From Betaproteobacteria bacterium (lineage in GTDB: Bacteria; Pseudomonadota; Gammaproteobacteria; Burkholderiales; Casimicrobiaceae): DNA of 64,000 bases. The notes under the pieces are model-generated. The model saw only the letters and a program-made list of their open reading frames with translations. It made no database searches and was not told where the DNA came from. Position numbers and translations under genes: made by a program. The stretch's first letter is position 1; each line of letters opens with the position of its first letter. Shown in pieces: positions 1 to 8,218 of the stretch. Location: positions 216,935 to 280,934 of the forward strand of contig JAAFIS010000002.1 in NCBI GenBank assembly GCA_013298695.1, in the 5' to 3' direction.

Positions 1-1
1 C

Positions 2-46
2 GGCGACGGCTTTGGTGATCTCGGCGGTGTGATCAGCTCGCGCTAA
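2..46 (+). CDS. C-terminal end of an unidentified gene (partial)
   Basis: The first bases can be read as an open frame ending GDGFGDLGGVISSR followed by TAA at 44-46. It may be the last codons of a plus-strand gene whose body lies left of the window. Fourteen residues are too few to assign a family, and the frame could also be chance. No terminator-like hairpin follows before the next gene. Confidence 0.3.
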   Translation, partial: GDGFGDLGGVISSR

Positions 47-103
47 ATCGCGTTCCTCGAACGCACGCAACTATTGACGAATTGAAACGAGCAAAAGATA
101 CGA

Positions 104-463
104 ATGACATCACCAGCAGCAATCAATCTCGAACAGAAACTCACTCTTTTTGAGGGTTATTGGCAACCAAAAATCGTCGGGGAGTTCAACGGCAACGATC
201 TTATGTTGGTGAAGGTCAAAGGCGAATTTAACTGGCACAAACACGACGATACAGATGACTTCTTCTATGTCATCAAAGGCAATCTCACAATTCAAATGCG
301 CGATGGCGACGTGCAGCTGTCCGCAGGAGAGATGTATGTTGTGCCAAAAGGCGTGGAGCATTGTCCGAAAGCCACCGACGAATGCCATATCCTCTTGATC
401 GAGCCTCGTGGCGTTCCCAATACGGGTGACGTTAAGACCGCGGTAGCAAAAGTTGCAATGTAA
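104..463 (+). CDS. Small single-domain cupin protein
   Basis: A 119-residue protein that is essentially one cupin beta-barrel. The first cupin motif is visible around residues 40-60 (WHKHDDTDDFFYVIKG), with two histidines that in this family bind a metal. The second motif, with a further histidine, lies near residue 86 (PKGVEHCP). There is no signal peptide, so it should be cytosolic. Close relatives are annotated only as cupin-domain proteins and the substrate is unknown. The ATG at 104 is the only good start and has no strong ribosome site. It stands alone: a REP doublet follows it and the next gene is 400 bases on. Confidence 0.85.
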   Translation: MTSPAAINLEQKLTLFEGYWQPKIVGEFNGNDLMLVKVKGEFNWHKHDDTDDFFYVIKGNLTIQMRDGDVQLSAGEMYVVPKGVEHCPKATDECHILLIEPRGVPNTGDVKTAVAKVAM

Positions 464-474
464 AGGCCAACGCC

Positions 475-583
475 GTAGCCCGGATGCTCGCATCCGGATT
501 CCCGTTGCCAGACGCAATCATTATCCGCAGCCACGATGCAGCAAAGTTGTTTACGAAAACCCGGATGCGAGCATTCGGGCTAC
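475..583. repeat. REPIN-like inverted pair of REP sequences
   Basis: Two copies of a GTAGCCCGGATGC-type REP unit face each other: positions 475-497 and, inverted, 560-583. Each unit starts with the GTAG tetranucleotide and has its own small hairpin (CCGGATGC/GCATCCGG). Two inverted REPs separated by about 60 bp is the REPIN arrangement, which is mobilised by RAYT transposases. No RAYT gene is in this window. Confidence 0.75.
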
Positions 584-730
584 GCTCCGCACAAACTCGA
601 GTGTCCATGATTCGGCGGGCTCGCCGCGAACGGACTTGCCTTCATTGACGGTCGCAAAATTGTGACGCGTTCGATGCGCGCTTCAGGATTCTTTCCTTTG
701 TCTAAGCTAATTCAGCTAGTCCGATGAAAA

Positions 731-812
731 GCCGCTTTAATTGGGCTGTAAACGCATTTGCTGAAAATCTCGTTAAACAATGGTTTCATCTTTTTTGCCC
801 AATTAAACAGGG
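731..812. repeat. Paired-palindrome intergenic element, copy 1
   Basis: The right half of the first palindrome (TTAATTGGGC, 737-746) faces the left half of the second (GCCCAATTAA, 797-806), with 50 bases between them. The outer halves are degenerate. The same layout recurs at six other places in the window (see findings). Here it sits upstream of the ATP-grasp gene, in a gap of about 400 bases that otherwise holds only the REPIN. Confidence 0.7.
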
Positions 813-872
813 ATTTCATGAATTTATCTGAACAATGGTCGCGCTGTTCAAGCTTGCGCAGATAATTTGTTC

Positions 873-3518
873 ATGACACAGTCGACGTTGCCGTTTCCTG
901 AGCGGGCCTTTCAAATTGATCATGCGTTTGTAAACGCGTTATCGAAAGGCGCGCTCTCGGGCTCAGCCGAACAAATGTTGCTTGAACACGGCACGATCGC
1001 ACCGCATTGGCGACAGTTTTTCGAGCAAGTGGCGGGTACGAGCCGCGCACTGCGAAGCGGCTTCGATAGTGTCGACGACGCCGATTCAATTGAATCGTTG
1101 CGCATGCGATTGGCCGAGGCGAGCGCGACGGTTCGCCGCCGGGTTGCCGACAACGGCATTACTTACAACGTTTACGCGGACGCAAGCAGCCAGGCGCGAC
1201 CGTGGTCGCTTGATTTGTTGCCGATGATCATTCCGGAATCGGAATGGCACATCATTGAACGCGGTGTGTTGCAGCGCGTTCATTTGCTCAACGACATCTT
1301 GAACGATGTCTACGGCGAACAAACACTTTTGCAGCGCGGCTTGTTGCCAACGGCGATTGTTAAAGGTCATCCCGGGTTTCGCCATTCTGTTCACGGCATT
1401 CGTCCGCCGGGCGATACGCATTTGCATATCGTTGGTTTCGATTTGGCACGCGGCCCCGAGGGGCAGTGGTGGGTGATTTCCGAGCGGACCGACGCGCCTT
1501 CGGGTTTGGGTTATCTGCTGGAAAACCGCATGATCGTGTCGCGGCTTTTTCCTGATGCATTTAGTTCGCTTGGGGTTGAACGCGTAGTCGGTGCATATAA
1601 AGCGTTGATTGCGAGCTTGACGGCACACTCGAAAAATCCATCGCCGCACATCGTGTTGCTCACGCCAGGGCCGTTCAACGAAACCTATTTCGAGCACGTT
1701 TATCTTGCGCGCTATTTGGGGCTCACGCTGGCGGAAGGCGGCGATCTTGTGGTGCGCAATGAGCGCGTGTGGTTAAAAACGATTAAAGGGCTCGAAGCGG
1801 TCGACGTGATTTTGCGCAGACTTGATGATGATTTCCTTGACCCGTTAGAGTTTCGATCAGACTCCGCGCTCGGAGTGCCGGGGTTGATTCAAGCGTATCG
1901 CGCGGGCAACGTCGTTCTCGCAAATGCGCCCGGAAGCGCGTGGCTTGAATCGTCTGCGGTGCTTGCGTTTTTGCCGCGCATTGCGCAGGCGCTGCGCGGT
2001 GAGCCGTTGCTGTTGCCGTCGATTGCGACGTGGTGGTGCGGCGAAGCAGCGGCGATGAGCTCAACTTTGCCGCAACTTGAATCGCTCGTGGTGAAGCCAA
2101 CCTACAGCGACAAAGCGCGGCGCTTTGTGCCCGCAGTCGGCAACGAAATGAGTGCGCGCGAACGCGAACAGTGGCAAGCACGGATCAAAGCGTCGCCTGA
2201 GAATTTCGTAACGCAAGCGTATTTGCGGCTTTCACACACGCCCACCTTTGACGCACGCAGCGACGCTGGAATGCTCAACAGCCGTGCGGCGATGGTGCGC
2301 GTTTATGCTGTGTCGGACGGGCCAGGGCGTTGGCGCGTATTGCCCGGCGGCTTGGCGCGCGTTGCGCCGCTTGGAAAAGAAATCGTGTCAATGTATCGCG
2401 GCGGCAGTTCGGCAGACGTTTGGGCGATCACTGGTCGCGCGCGCGACGAAGGCACGCCGTTGGCAACAACACTCACACCGATTGGCTCGCATCGCGCGGG
2501 AATCGGCGTGACCAGTCGCGCTGCCGAAAATTTGTTTTGGTTCGGGCGCTATACCGAGCGCTTGGATAACACCACGCGCTTGGCGCGAATCACGCTCGAA
2601 GCACTCTCATCAAACGACGAGGCCCTACAAAGCGCTCAAGAATGGTTGTCGCGGGTTGCCGTAGAAAACGGATTGGTGGCGAAAGAGGTTCCCACCATGC
2701 GGCAATCGGCTGCGGTGTTTGAGCGTGCGCTGATCGCATCACTCGCAGATCGCCGCGCAAAACTTGGCGCGAGCAGTGTTGCCGCCATCATGAGTGGGTT
2801 GCAGGCGACCGCATTTTCGGTTCGCGAACGATTGGCGCCAGAGCAGTGGACGCTGGTGACCTCAAGCGAGCAAGAATTTTGTGCGACGTTTGCTAATAAA
2901 TCGGTTTCCACGCAAGCGTCGCAGCGCGCACTAGATCGTCTCGGTCAGCATGTGATGGCGATGGCCGGCGCGCAAGCCGACCGCATGACCCGCGACGATG
3001 GCTGGCGCATGCTGTCGATCGGCCGCCACATTGAACGGCTCATCACGCTGACGCACGCGATTGCCGAAGCATTTGATACCGGATCAATCCATTCCGACAC
3101 CGGTTTTGCGCTGGTTCTCGCGTTTTTTGACAGCACGATCACCTATCGATCACGCTACCTACAGCGTCGCGATCCGCAAGCGCTGATTGAGTGTTTGGTT
3201 CTCGACACCGAGAACCCGCGCTCGCTCGCGTGGGTGTCGCAAACCATGCAATCGCGTATCGCAAAGCTAGAAAATACGCCACGCGGCGAGCTACCCGAGC
3301 TATTGCGTGAGCGCTTTTTGCCGCACCAGTGGCGCGACCGTGATTTGCATGACGCACTCACTCGCGTCGCTGAAGGCGACGCAGAAAAACTGGTTGATCG
3401 TTTGCGATCTATCATTGATGAAGCCTCCGGACTCTCAGACGTCTTGTCGCAGCGCTATTTCTCACATGCTGAAAAGGCGCAAACCGTTGGGATCGCAATG
3501 AACCCTTGGCGCGATTAG
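873..3518 (+). CDS. Circularly permuted ATP-grasp and alpha-E domain fusion protein
   Basis: About 881 residues. The N-terminal half, roughly residues 100-500, matches the circularly permuted ATP-grasp family (formerly DUF404/407); the stretches GFDLARGPEGQWWVISERTD and GYLLENRMIVSR are typical. The C-terminal part, from about residue 540 (RAAENLFWFGRYTERLDNTTR), is the helical alpha-E domain (DUF403). In many bacteria these are separate genes; here they are fused. Such proteins occur with transglutaminase-like proteins and are thought to make or modify a peptide by amide-bond formation; the product is unknown. The transglutaminase gene follows after 9 bases. I chose the ATG at 873; a TTG at 867 is also in frame. 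Confidence 0.88.
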   Translation: MTQSTLPFPERAFQIDHAFVNALSKGALSGSAEQMLLEHGTIAPHWRQFFEQVAGTSRALRSGFDSVDDADSIESLRMRLAEASATVRRRVADNGITYNVYADASSQARPWSLDLLPMIIPESEWHIIERGVLQRVHLLNDILNDVYGEQTLLQRGLLPTAIVKGHPGFRHSVHGIRPPGDTHLHIVGFDLARGPEGQWWVISERTDAPSGLGYLLENRMIVSRLFPDAFSSLGVERVVGAYKALIASLTAHSKNPSPHIVLLTPGPFNETYFEHVYLARYLGLTLAEGGDLVVRNERVWLKTIKGLEAVDVILRRLDDDFLDPLEFRSDSALGVPGLIQAYRAGNVVLANAPGSAWLESSAVLAFLPRIAQALRGEPLLLPSIATWWCGEAAAMSSTLPQLESLVVKPTYSDKARRFVPAVGNEMSAREREQWQARIKASPENFVTQAYLRLSHTPTFDARSDAGMLNSRAAMVRVYAVSDGPGRWRVLPGGLARVAPLGKEIVSMYRGGSSADVWAITGRARDEGTPLATTLTPIGSHRAGIGVTSRAAENLFWFGRYTERLDNTTRLARITLEALSSNDEALQSAQEWLSRVAVENGLVAKEVPTMRQSAAVFERALIASLADRRAKLGASSVAAIMSGLQATAFSVRERLAPEQWTLVTSSEQEFCATFANKSVSTQASQRALDRLGQHVMAMAGAQADRMTRDDGWRMLSIGRHIERLITLTHAIAEAFDTGSIHSDTGFALVLAFFDSTITYRSRYLQRRDPQALIECLVLDTENPRSLAWVSQTMQSRIAKLENTPRGELPELLRERFLPHQWRDRDLHDALTRVAEGDAEKLVDRLRSIIDEASGLSDVLSQRYFSHAEKAQTVGIAMNPWRD

Positions 3519-3527
3519 GTTCGGTCG

Positions 3528-4430
3528 ATGAAACTCTCTATTACGCACGAAACCCATTACCGCTACACCACCGACGTGGAGCAAGCGCATCATGTTGCGA
3601 TGCTGAAACCACTTCCGCTTGCTAAACAGCAAGTGCTGTGGGCGAGCATCGCAATTTCGCCTCTACCCGAGACTCAGAATGAATCGCTTGACGCCCTCGG
3701 GCAATCAAGGCTGTATTTTGAATTCTCATCGGCTCACCGCGAGCTTCTTGTGACTGCACGAAGTGAAGTTATTACTTGGCCGCTGGCACCCGAGCAGCAA
3801 GGTAAGTTAGATCAAGTCGTGCTTCCCGCCAGCGCGGCATGGGGTGATGTTGCCGAGATCTTGCGATACCACCCTGACGCACCGTTTCTCGACGCGCGCG
3901 AGTTTGCGTTGAGTTCTCCGCTTGCGCCAATTTCCGGGAGCTTTGCCGACTATATCTCGGCACTTGCGCACAACCATTATCAAGTGCTCGAACTCGCGCG
4001 AGCACTGACGCAGAAAATTCACTTCGAGTTTAAATACTCTCCGCTCGCGACCGACGTTCATACGCCGCCCGCGGAAGCGCTCGCGCTCAAACGGGGCGTG
4101 TGCCAAGACTTCGCGCAAGTGATGATCGCCTGTTTGCGCAGCCTCGGGCTCGCGGCGAAATATGTCAGCGGATATTTGCTCACTCAGCCACCGCCAGGCC
4201 AGATGCGACTGATCGGCGCGGATGCTTCGCACGCGTGGGTTTCAGTTTACTGCCCACAAAACGGTTGGTTTGAATTTGATCCCACCAACAATTGCCTCGC
4301 AGGCGAGAGCCACGTTGTGGTCGCCTATGGCCGCGACTACAGCGATGTGCCGCCTCTGCGCGGCGTGATCCGCGGCGGCGGTGCTCACGAAATGAAAGTC
4401 AGCGTGACGGTGATGCCGGAGTACGGTTAA
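3528..4430 (+). CDS. Transglutaminase-like cysteine protease-fold protein
   Basis: A 300-residue protein with the bacterial transglutaminase N-terminal beta domain (about residues 1-85, starting MKLSITHETHYRYTTDVEQ) followed by the transglutaminase-like core. The catalytic triad is visible: Cys near 191 (GVCQDFAQ), His near 233 (SHAWVSVY) and Asp near 249 (EFDPTNN). There is no signal peptide. It starts 9 bases after the ATP-grasp/alpha-E gene, so the two are surely co-transcribed, as is usual for this pair. By family it should act as a peptidase or amide transferase on the partner's product; that role is inferred. Confidence 0.9.
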   Translation: MKLSITHETHYRYTTDVEQAHHVAMLKPLPLAKQQVLWASIAISPLPETQNESLDALGQSRLYFEFSSAHRELLVTARSEVITWPLAPEQQGKLDQVVLPASAAWGDVAEILRYHPDAPFLDAREFALSSPLAPISGSFADYISALAHNHYQVLELARALTQKIHFEFKYSPLATDVHTPPAEALALKRGVCQDFAQVMIACLRSLGLAAKYVSGYLLTQPPPGQMRLIGADASHAWVSVYCPQNGWFEFDPTNNCLAGESHVVVAYGRDYSDVPPLRGVIRGGGAHEMKVSVTVMPEYG

Positions 4431-4479
4431 CCACACAAACAAGTGACGCGTTGTCCGCCTTGCGATAAACCGCCGCGTC

Positions 4480-4905
4480 CTATCCAAACAGCGCCGCGAT
4501 TTCAGAAGGCGGCCGAGCCGGCTTTCGAGTGAGCGCATTCATCGGGCACCAGTGCGTTAAGCCCTCGGCGAGCAGCGCCTGATCACGAGCGCGCAGAATC
4601 CGCGTATGACGCGCGTAGCGCAGGCCACGCGCCGCACCCGTCCACGTGCGCACGATCACCGTGTCACCCAGCAAGGCCTCGGCTTTGTAATCCACTTCAT
4701 GCCGCAGAGCAACCCAAATCATCGCTTCGCGCATCGCGGTCGTGGTGAGCGAATTCCAATGCGCAATGGCCACGTCATTGATCCACGCCACGTAGACCAC
4801 GTTGTTTACATGACCCAGCGCGTCGATGTCCGCGCTCTGCACTTCGCGAATCATGTCGAACGCAGGTAACGGTGAATTAAATGGATTGTCGGCGCTGATT
4901 TGCAT
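4480..4905 (-). CDS. Acyl-CoA thioesterase, hotdog fold (4HBT family)
   Basis: A 141-residue hotdog-fold protein. The YbgC-like active-site stretch is near residues 25-50 (DIDALGHVNNVVYVAWINDV), with the aspartate and the HVNN helix start typical of 4-hydroxybenzoyl-CoA thioesterase relatives. The tail (THWCPMNALTRKPARPP) is also typical. Expected reaction: hydrolysis of an acyl-CoA thioester in the cytoplasm; chain-length preference cannot be read from sequence. It converges with the transglutaminase gene, leaving about 50 bases between the two stop codons, with no evident terminator. Confidence 0.85.
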   Translation of the reverse strand: MQISADNPFNSPLPAFDMIREVQSADIDALGHVNNVVYVAWINDVAIAHWNSLTTTAMREAMIWVALRHEVDYKAEALLGDTVIVRTWTGAARGLRYARHTRILRARDQALLAEGLTHWCPMNALTRKPARPPSEIAALFG

Positions 4906-5028
4906 GCTTTAGCTTCATTCCGTTGACCCAACTACAGACCGATCTACATATCCGCGCTCGGTCAGATTGTGGGTGTACATACCAAGCTGGTTTCGCGTCT
5001 GTCCGCACAGTCGTATTTTTGCCAAGAA

Positions 5029-6357
5029 CTATTGTGTACTGACTTGAGGATTGGATTCTTCGATCACCCATCCGATAACCGCTCTCAAAAGGGCTACGCG
5101 CGGAAAAGTCTGTTTAGATGAAATGGCATGAAGTAGCCAACTATTGTTTGCGCCCCGGGGCAACGCAATACTCCAGTGATCGCTTTTTGCGATTGCGAGC
5201 AACTGGCTGTTAGGCAGGATCGAATCGCTTAAGAGAATCTGTCCGTCATTGTCCCCGCCGACACGCTCAAGCTGCCGATACAAGATACGTAGAGGTATTG
5301 CAAAGTCATTCGGTTGGCCTCGAACTGCAATCGAGAAGTAACTAACGCCTTCGGGTTTAACTTGTTCTGTCATCCGCTTACGTCGCTCCAGACGCGTCAC
5401 ACTTGATATGTCGTCACCGTCGGAAGCAGAGCAGTTAAAAGGGTTTACGCGGGGCGATATCGCTCGATAGACGGCTTCGAAGCGATCCGCAAATGGTGAA
5501 CCCATGATCGGTCCAGCAACGGACACAAGTGAGAGCGATTTGCGTTTGCCTGACAGACTCAAATCCAGGATTCGAAGTGCCTCAAGGCTATCAATTACAC
5601 CTTTCGAGTAGCCGACTAGAAGAATTCGATCAATATCGTCGCGGAGCAGCTCTCGATTTATCTCGGAAGCGAGCGTCTTCGCGTTTTCAGTCGAGCGTTG
5701 TCGGCCGGGAAGCGGAACCATGCGCATCGCGCCTAGCCCGAGATCTGAGAAGCTTCCGTAACCGTCACGGGCGATGCGATCTGTTGAACGCGACACGCCA
5801 TCACCAAAAGGTACAGATAGCTCGTTGAGGCAGTCACCAAACATTCCGGGAACGATCAAGACCGCAGTTCGCTTGCGAATCGCTTCACTTTCTGCTGCAC
5901 CGAGCGACGTGCGCACAGGCGTTGGCTCAAGATGTTGTTGATCCTCAAGTTCAAGCCAATCTGCGGCTGAGCGTCGCGGGCGATGCGGGTCTGCGTGGAG
6001 CTCGGCAGTGAACCTCGCTGCAAACGAGCTTCTCATATCCAATACCCCAGCATGGACAATTGGCACACTCACTACGAGCGGTGGCATGGGCTGAAGTGGC
6101 GCGGAGGAACAACCGTACAGAGCAATGAAGCAAGGCAATACAACCGTCGCAGCAATAATTGCTCGTCGTGAGACACGGATTACTGCTTGGAGCAGGCGCG
6201 TACTCCAGCGGCTTTTCAACGAGCGGCAGTTCAAGGGCGCCGTGGATAAAACAGAGCGGCGGTCGCGGCCAACGCATTCAACCTTGAACAACGCATTTCT
6301 TTCAATCAAGTGAATGTGATTAATTAGCGGGGCTGCAGGAGCAAAAAACTTCGACAA
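5029..6357 (-). CDS. Alpha/beta-hydrolase-like predicted lipoprotein
   Basis: Up to 442 residues. A hydrophobic segment ending FIALYGCSS looks like a lipoprotein signal with its cysteine near residue 83, so the true start is probably well inside the frame; only TTG codons are available, among them 6357 and one near 6220. Downstream, VLIVPGMFGDC and IDRILLVGYSKGVIDSLEAL resemble an alpha/beta hydrolase: a possible oxyanion loop and a nucleophile elbow G-Y-S-K-G. A late D-H pair (AKSDHWSIAL) could complete the triad. Last gene of a three-gene lipoprotein operon, 18 bases after the metallophosphoesterase. The substrate is unknown; lipase or esterase activity is inferred. Confidence 0.7.
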   Translation of the reverse strand: MSKFFAPAAPLINHIHLIERNALFKVECVGRDRRSVLSTAPLNCRSLKSRWSTRLLQAVIRVSRRAIIAATVVLPCFIALYGCSSAPLQPMPPLVVSVPIVHAGVLDMRSSFAARFTAELHADPHRPRRSAADWLELEDQQHLEPTPVRTSLGAAESEAIRKRTAVLIVPGMFGDCLNELSVPFGDGVSRSTDRIARDGYGSFSDLGLGAMRMVPLPGRQRSTENAKTLASEINRELLRDDIDRILLVGYSKGVIDSLEALRILDLSLSGKRKSLSLVSVAGPIMGSPFADRFEAVYRAISPRVNPFNCSASDGDDISSVTRLERRKRMTEQVKPEGVSYFSIAVRGQPNDFAIPLRILYRQLERVGGDNDGQILLSDSILPNSQLLAIAKSDHWSIALPRGANNSWLLHAISSKQTFPRVALLRAVIGWVIEESNPQVSTQ

Positions 6358-6375
6358 CTTTGAGACTCTCTTGCG

Positions 6376-8211
6376 CTACTCCATACCTACACTGGCTTCA
6401 CCACGAAAATACTGCTCCAGCCGTCTCTTGGCTTCGCCGCGGTTGCTGTTTCGATCGTCTGGGGTTGATCGGAAATCCAAATTGGCAGACTGTACCGCTC
6501 TACACGTCATGTAAGCGCGAGCCTCTGGCGACGTGAGTTCATCCAGGTGATCGTTGATCGTGGCCACAAGCGTTGCTTTACGTCGAAACGATTCTTTGCT
6601 CTCATTCAGAGTCAACGCCGTCTGCGCCTGCAGCTGCCTTGCGCATGCGGAAAAATCGACAGCCCCACACCACTCGGGCAACTTGATTTCGTAGAGTCGA
6701 TGCACGTGACGTGGAATGTGTTTATCGATCTGCACTAACGCATCGAGAAGTTCGTCTTGATAGGCATGTGCGTGCTCATACATAGGCAACTCGCAGCGAT
6801 CGCAAACCGGCGATAGATACTCAACCAGCCAACTCAACATAGTTCCACGTGCGCTGCGCTGCCGCTCGACCAGTTCGACATCAACGGAGTCGATCTCGGC
6901 CGCCGAAATTCCGGCACGCTCGCAAGTCTGTGTATGCCACGCGGCAAGCAGTTCAACGTCGCTTTCAATAGCACTGGAACCGCGTGGGGAGAGTTCACCG
7001 CGAACAAGCAGGCGTTTCAGTTTTTCATCGTACGCGAAGCTCAGCCGTCGATACGCGATCGGCCAATCAGATAAAGAGCTCATGTTCAGCTCGAGGAGCG
7101 GGCGGCGGTCGAGCGAGCGATGCTCCGCCCAAAAACCCCGATGTGTGTGGCCAGACAAGTACACCAGAGGGTGAGGAAGCGAATTCATCAGGTTGCGCAA
7201 CAGTAACCTCGACGGTAAACCGAGCGATGCCCAATTGTGGTGTCCAGCGAAAACAACAATGTCACCGTTTGTTGCAGCTTCGGTGACCCATGATCTGATC
7301 GCTTCAACCTGGTCGCTGCGAACATGGCCAACGCTTCCGGGGCTGTTCCCGGTTAGAGTTGCCCACGTGCTCACAAGGGCGCCTGCCTGATTGGTATCGA
7401 TACCAACGATGTAGACGCGACGCGTTGCGCCTGGCGCTGCAGGTAGTCGCAAAAGCTGGGCTACATACGAGTTAGCGTACTCATATCCGTCAAGTAACTT
7501 TGCTTCGACAGCGACCAAATAAGCGTTGGCGTCAGAATTGCGCCAACTTACGCTCTGCTTCCCGGACTCTGTTGCTAGAGGTAGAGCCGCGTTTGCAGGA
7601 AGTCGCGCTTGACGAGATAGATAGTCCGCAATAAAGCCGCGTTTGCTGAGCGCCTCGCTAGTGCTTCTATGTCGTAAGTCATCGGGCGCGGCACCCCGGC
7701 GACACGCGTTATTCCATTTGCGCGCGTCGGAATCCAAAATATTGTCTAAGATGTTGTATCCGTAGATGCCAAACATGAGGCCGTCGTGGTTACCTGGCAA
7801 AACCGCGCCGGGTCGCCCTGCATCTTCGAAAATGCGCCCCATCCTTTGAACTTCAACACGACATGAGAGATCAAGGACATCGCCAAGATGGAGAAACGGC
7901 TCCGTGGGATGGTTTCTCAGAGCCCACTCGAGAATGCGGCGCCCAAAAAGCGGTTGCTGTGGGGGACGTTGCGCTACCTCAACGTACGCGTCAACGGAGC
8001 TATCGTTGTCATGCAGTGGAAAGCCAGTTGATAAATGTTCTTGCGTATCACCCACGACCACAATCGGGAGCGTCAGGTTCTCGTAGTTTGCCGAAGGCTC
8101 TGCAGCTGGACCCGGTTGCGGAACAAACTGAGCGCAGGCGGTAAACGTTAAGGAGCATGCCACGATTTGAATCGTTTGGAACAGCTGGGCTCGGCGGATT
8201 AGCGGCGTCAT
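6376..8211 (-). CDS. Metallophosphoesterase predicted lipoprotein
   Basis: A 611-residue protein. The N-terminus has a lipoprotein signal ending SLTFTACAQ. The calcineurin-like phosphoesterase motifs appear in order: GDTQEH near 55, LHLGDVLDL near 108, GNHDG near 141, GHHNW near 322 and SGHTHRG near 354, which together bind two metal ions. The C-terminal 200 residues are helical and charged and I do not recognise them. It starts 7 bases after the phospholipase D-like gene and is followed by a hydrolase lipoprotein, which suggests a role on phospho-esters at the envelope. ATG at 8211. Confidence 0.82.
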   Translation of the reverse strand: MTPLIRRAQLFQTIQIVACSLTFTACAQFVPQPGPAAEPSANYENLTLPIVVVGDTQEHLSTGFPLHDNDSSVDAYVEVAQRPPQQPLFGRRILEWALRNHPTEPFLHLGDVLDLSCRVEVQRMGRIFEDAGRPGAVLPGNHDGLMFGIYGYNILDNILDSDARKWNNACRRGAAPDDLRHRSTSEALSKRGFIADYLSRQARLPANAALPLATESGKQSVSWRNSDANAYLVAVEAKLLDGYEYANSYVAQLLRLPAAPGATRRVYIVGIDTNQAGALVSTWATLTGNSPGSVGHVRSDQVEAIRSWVTEAATNGDIVVFAGHHNWASLGLPSRLLLRNLMNSLPHPLVYLSGHTHRGFWAEHRSLDRRPLLELNMSSLSDWPIAYRRLSFAYDEKLKRLLVRGELSPRGSSAIESDVELLAAWHTQTCERAGISAAEIDSVDVELVERQRSARGTMLSWLVEYLSPVCDRCELPMYEHAHAYQDELLDALVQIDKHIPRHVHRLYEIKLPEWCGAVDFSACARQLQAQTALTLNESKESFRRKATLVATINDHLDELTSPEARAYMTCRAVQSANLDFRSTPDDRNSNRGEAKRRLEQYFRGEASVGME

Positions 8212-8218
8212 CGGCGAC

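Noticed and set aside
1086-1697. A 203-codon frame on the minus strand within the ATP-grasp gene
   Set aside because: It lies wholly inside a strongly recognisable gene on the other strand and has no family resemblance.
3807-4232. A 141-codon frame opposite the transglutaminase gene
   Set aside because: Shadow of the catalytic region of a clear family member.
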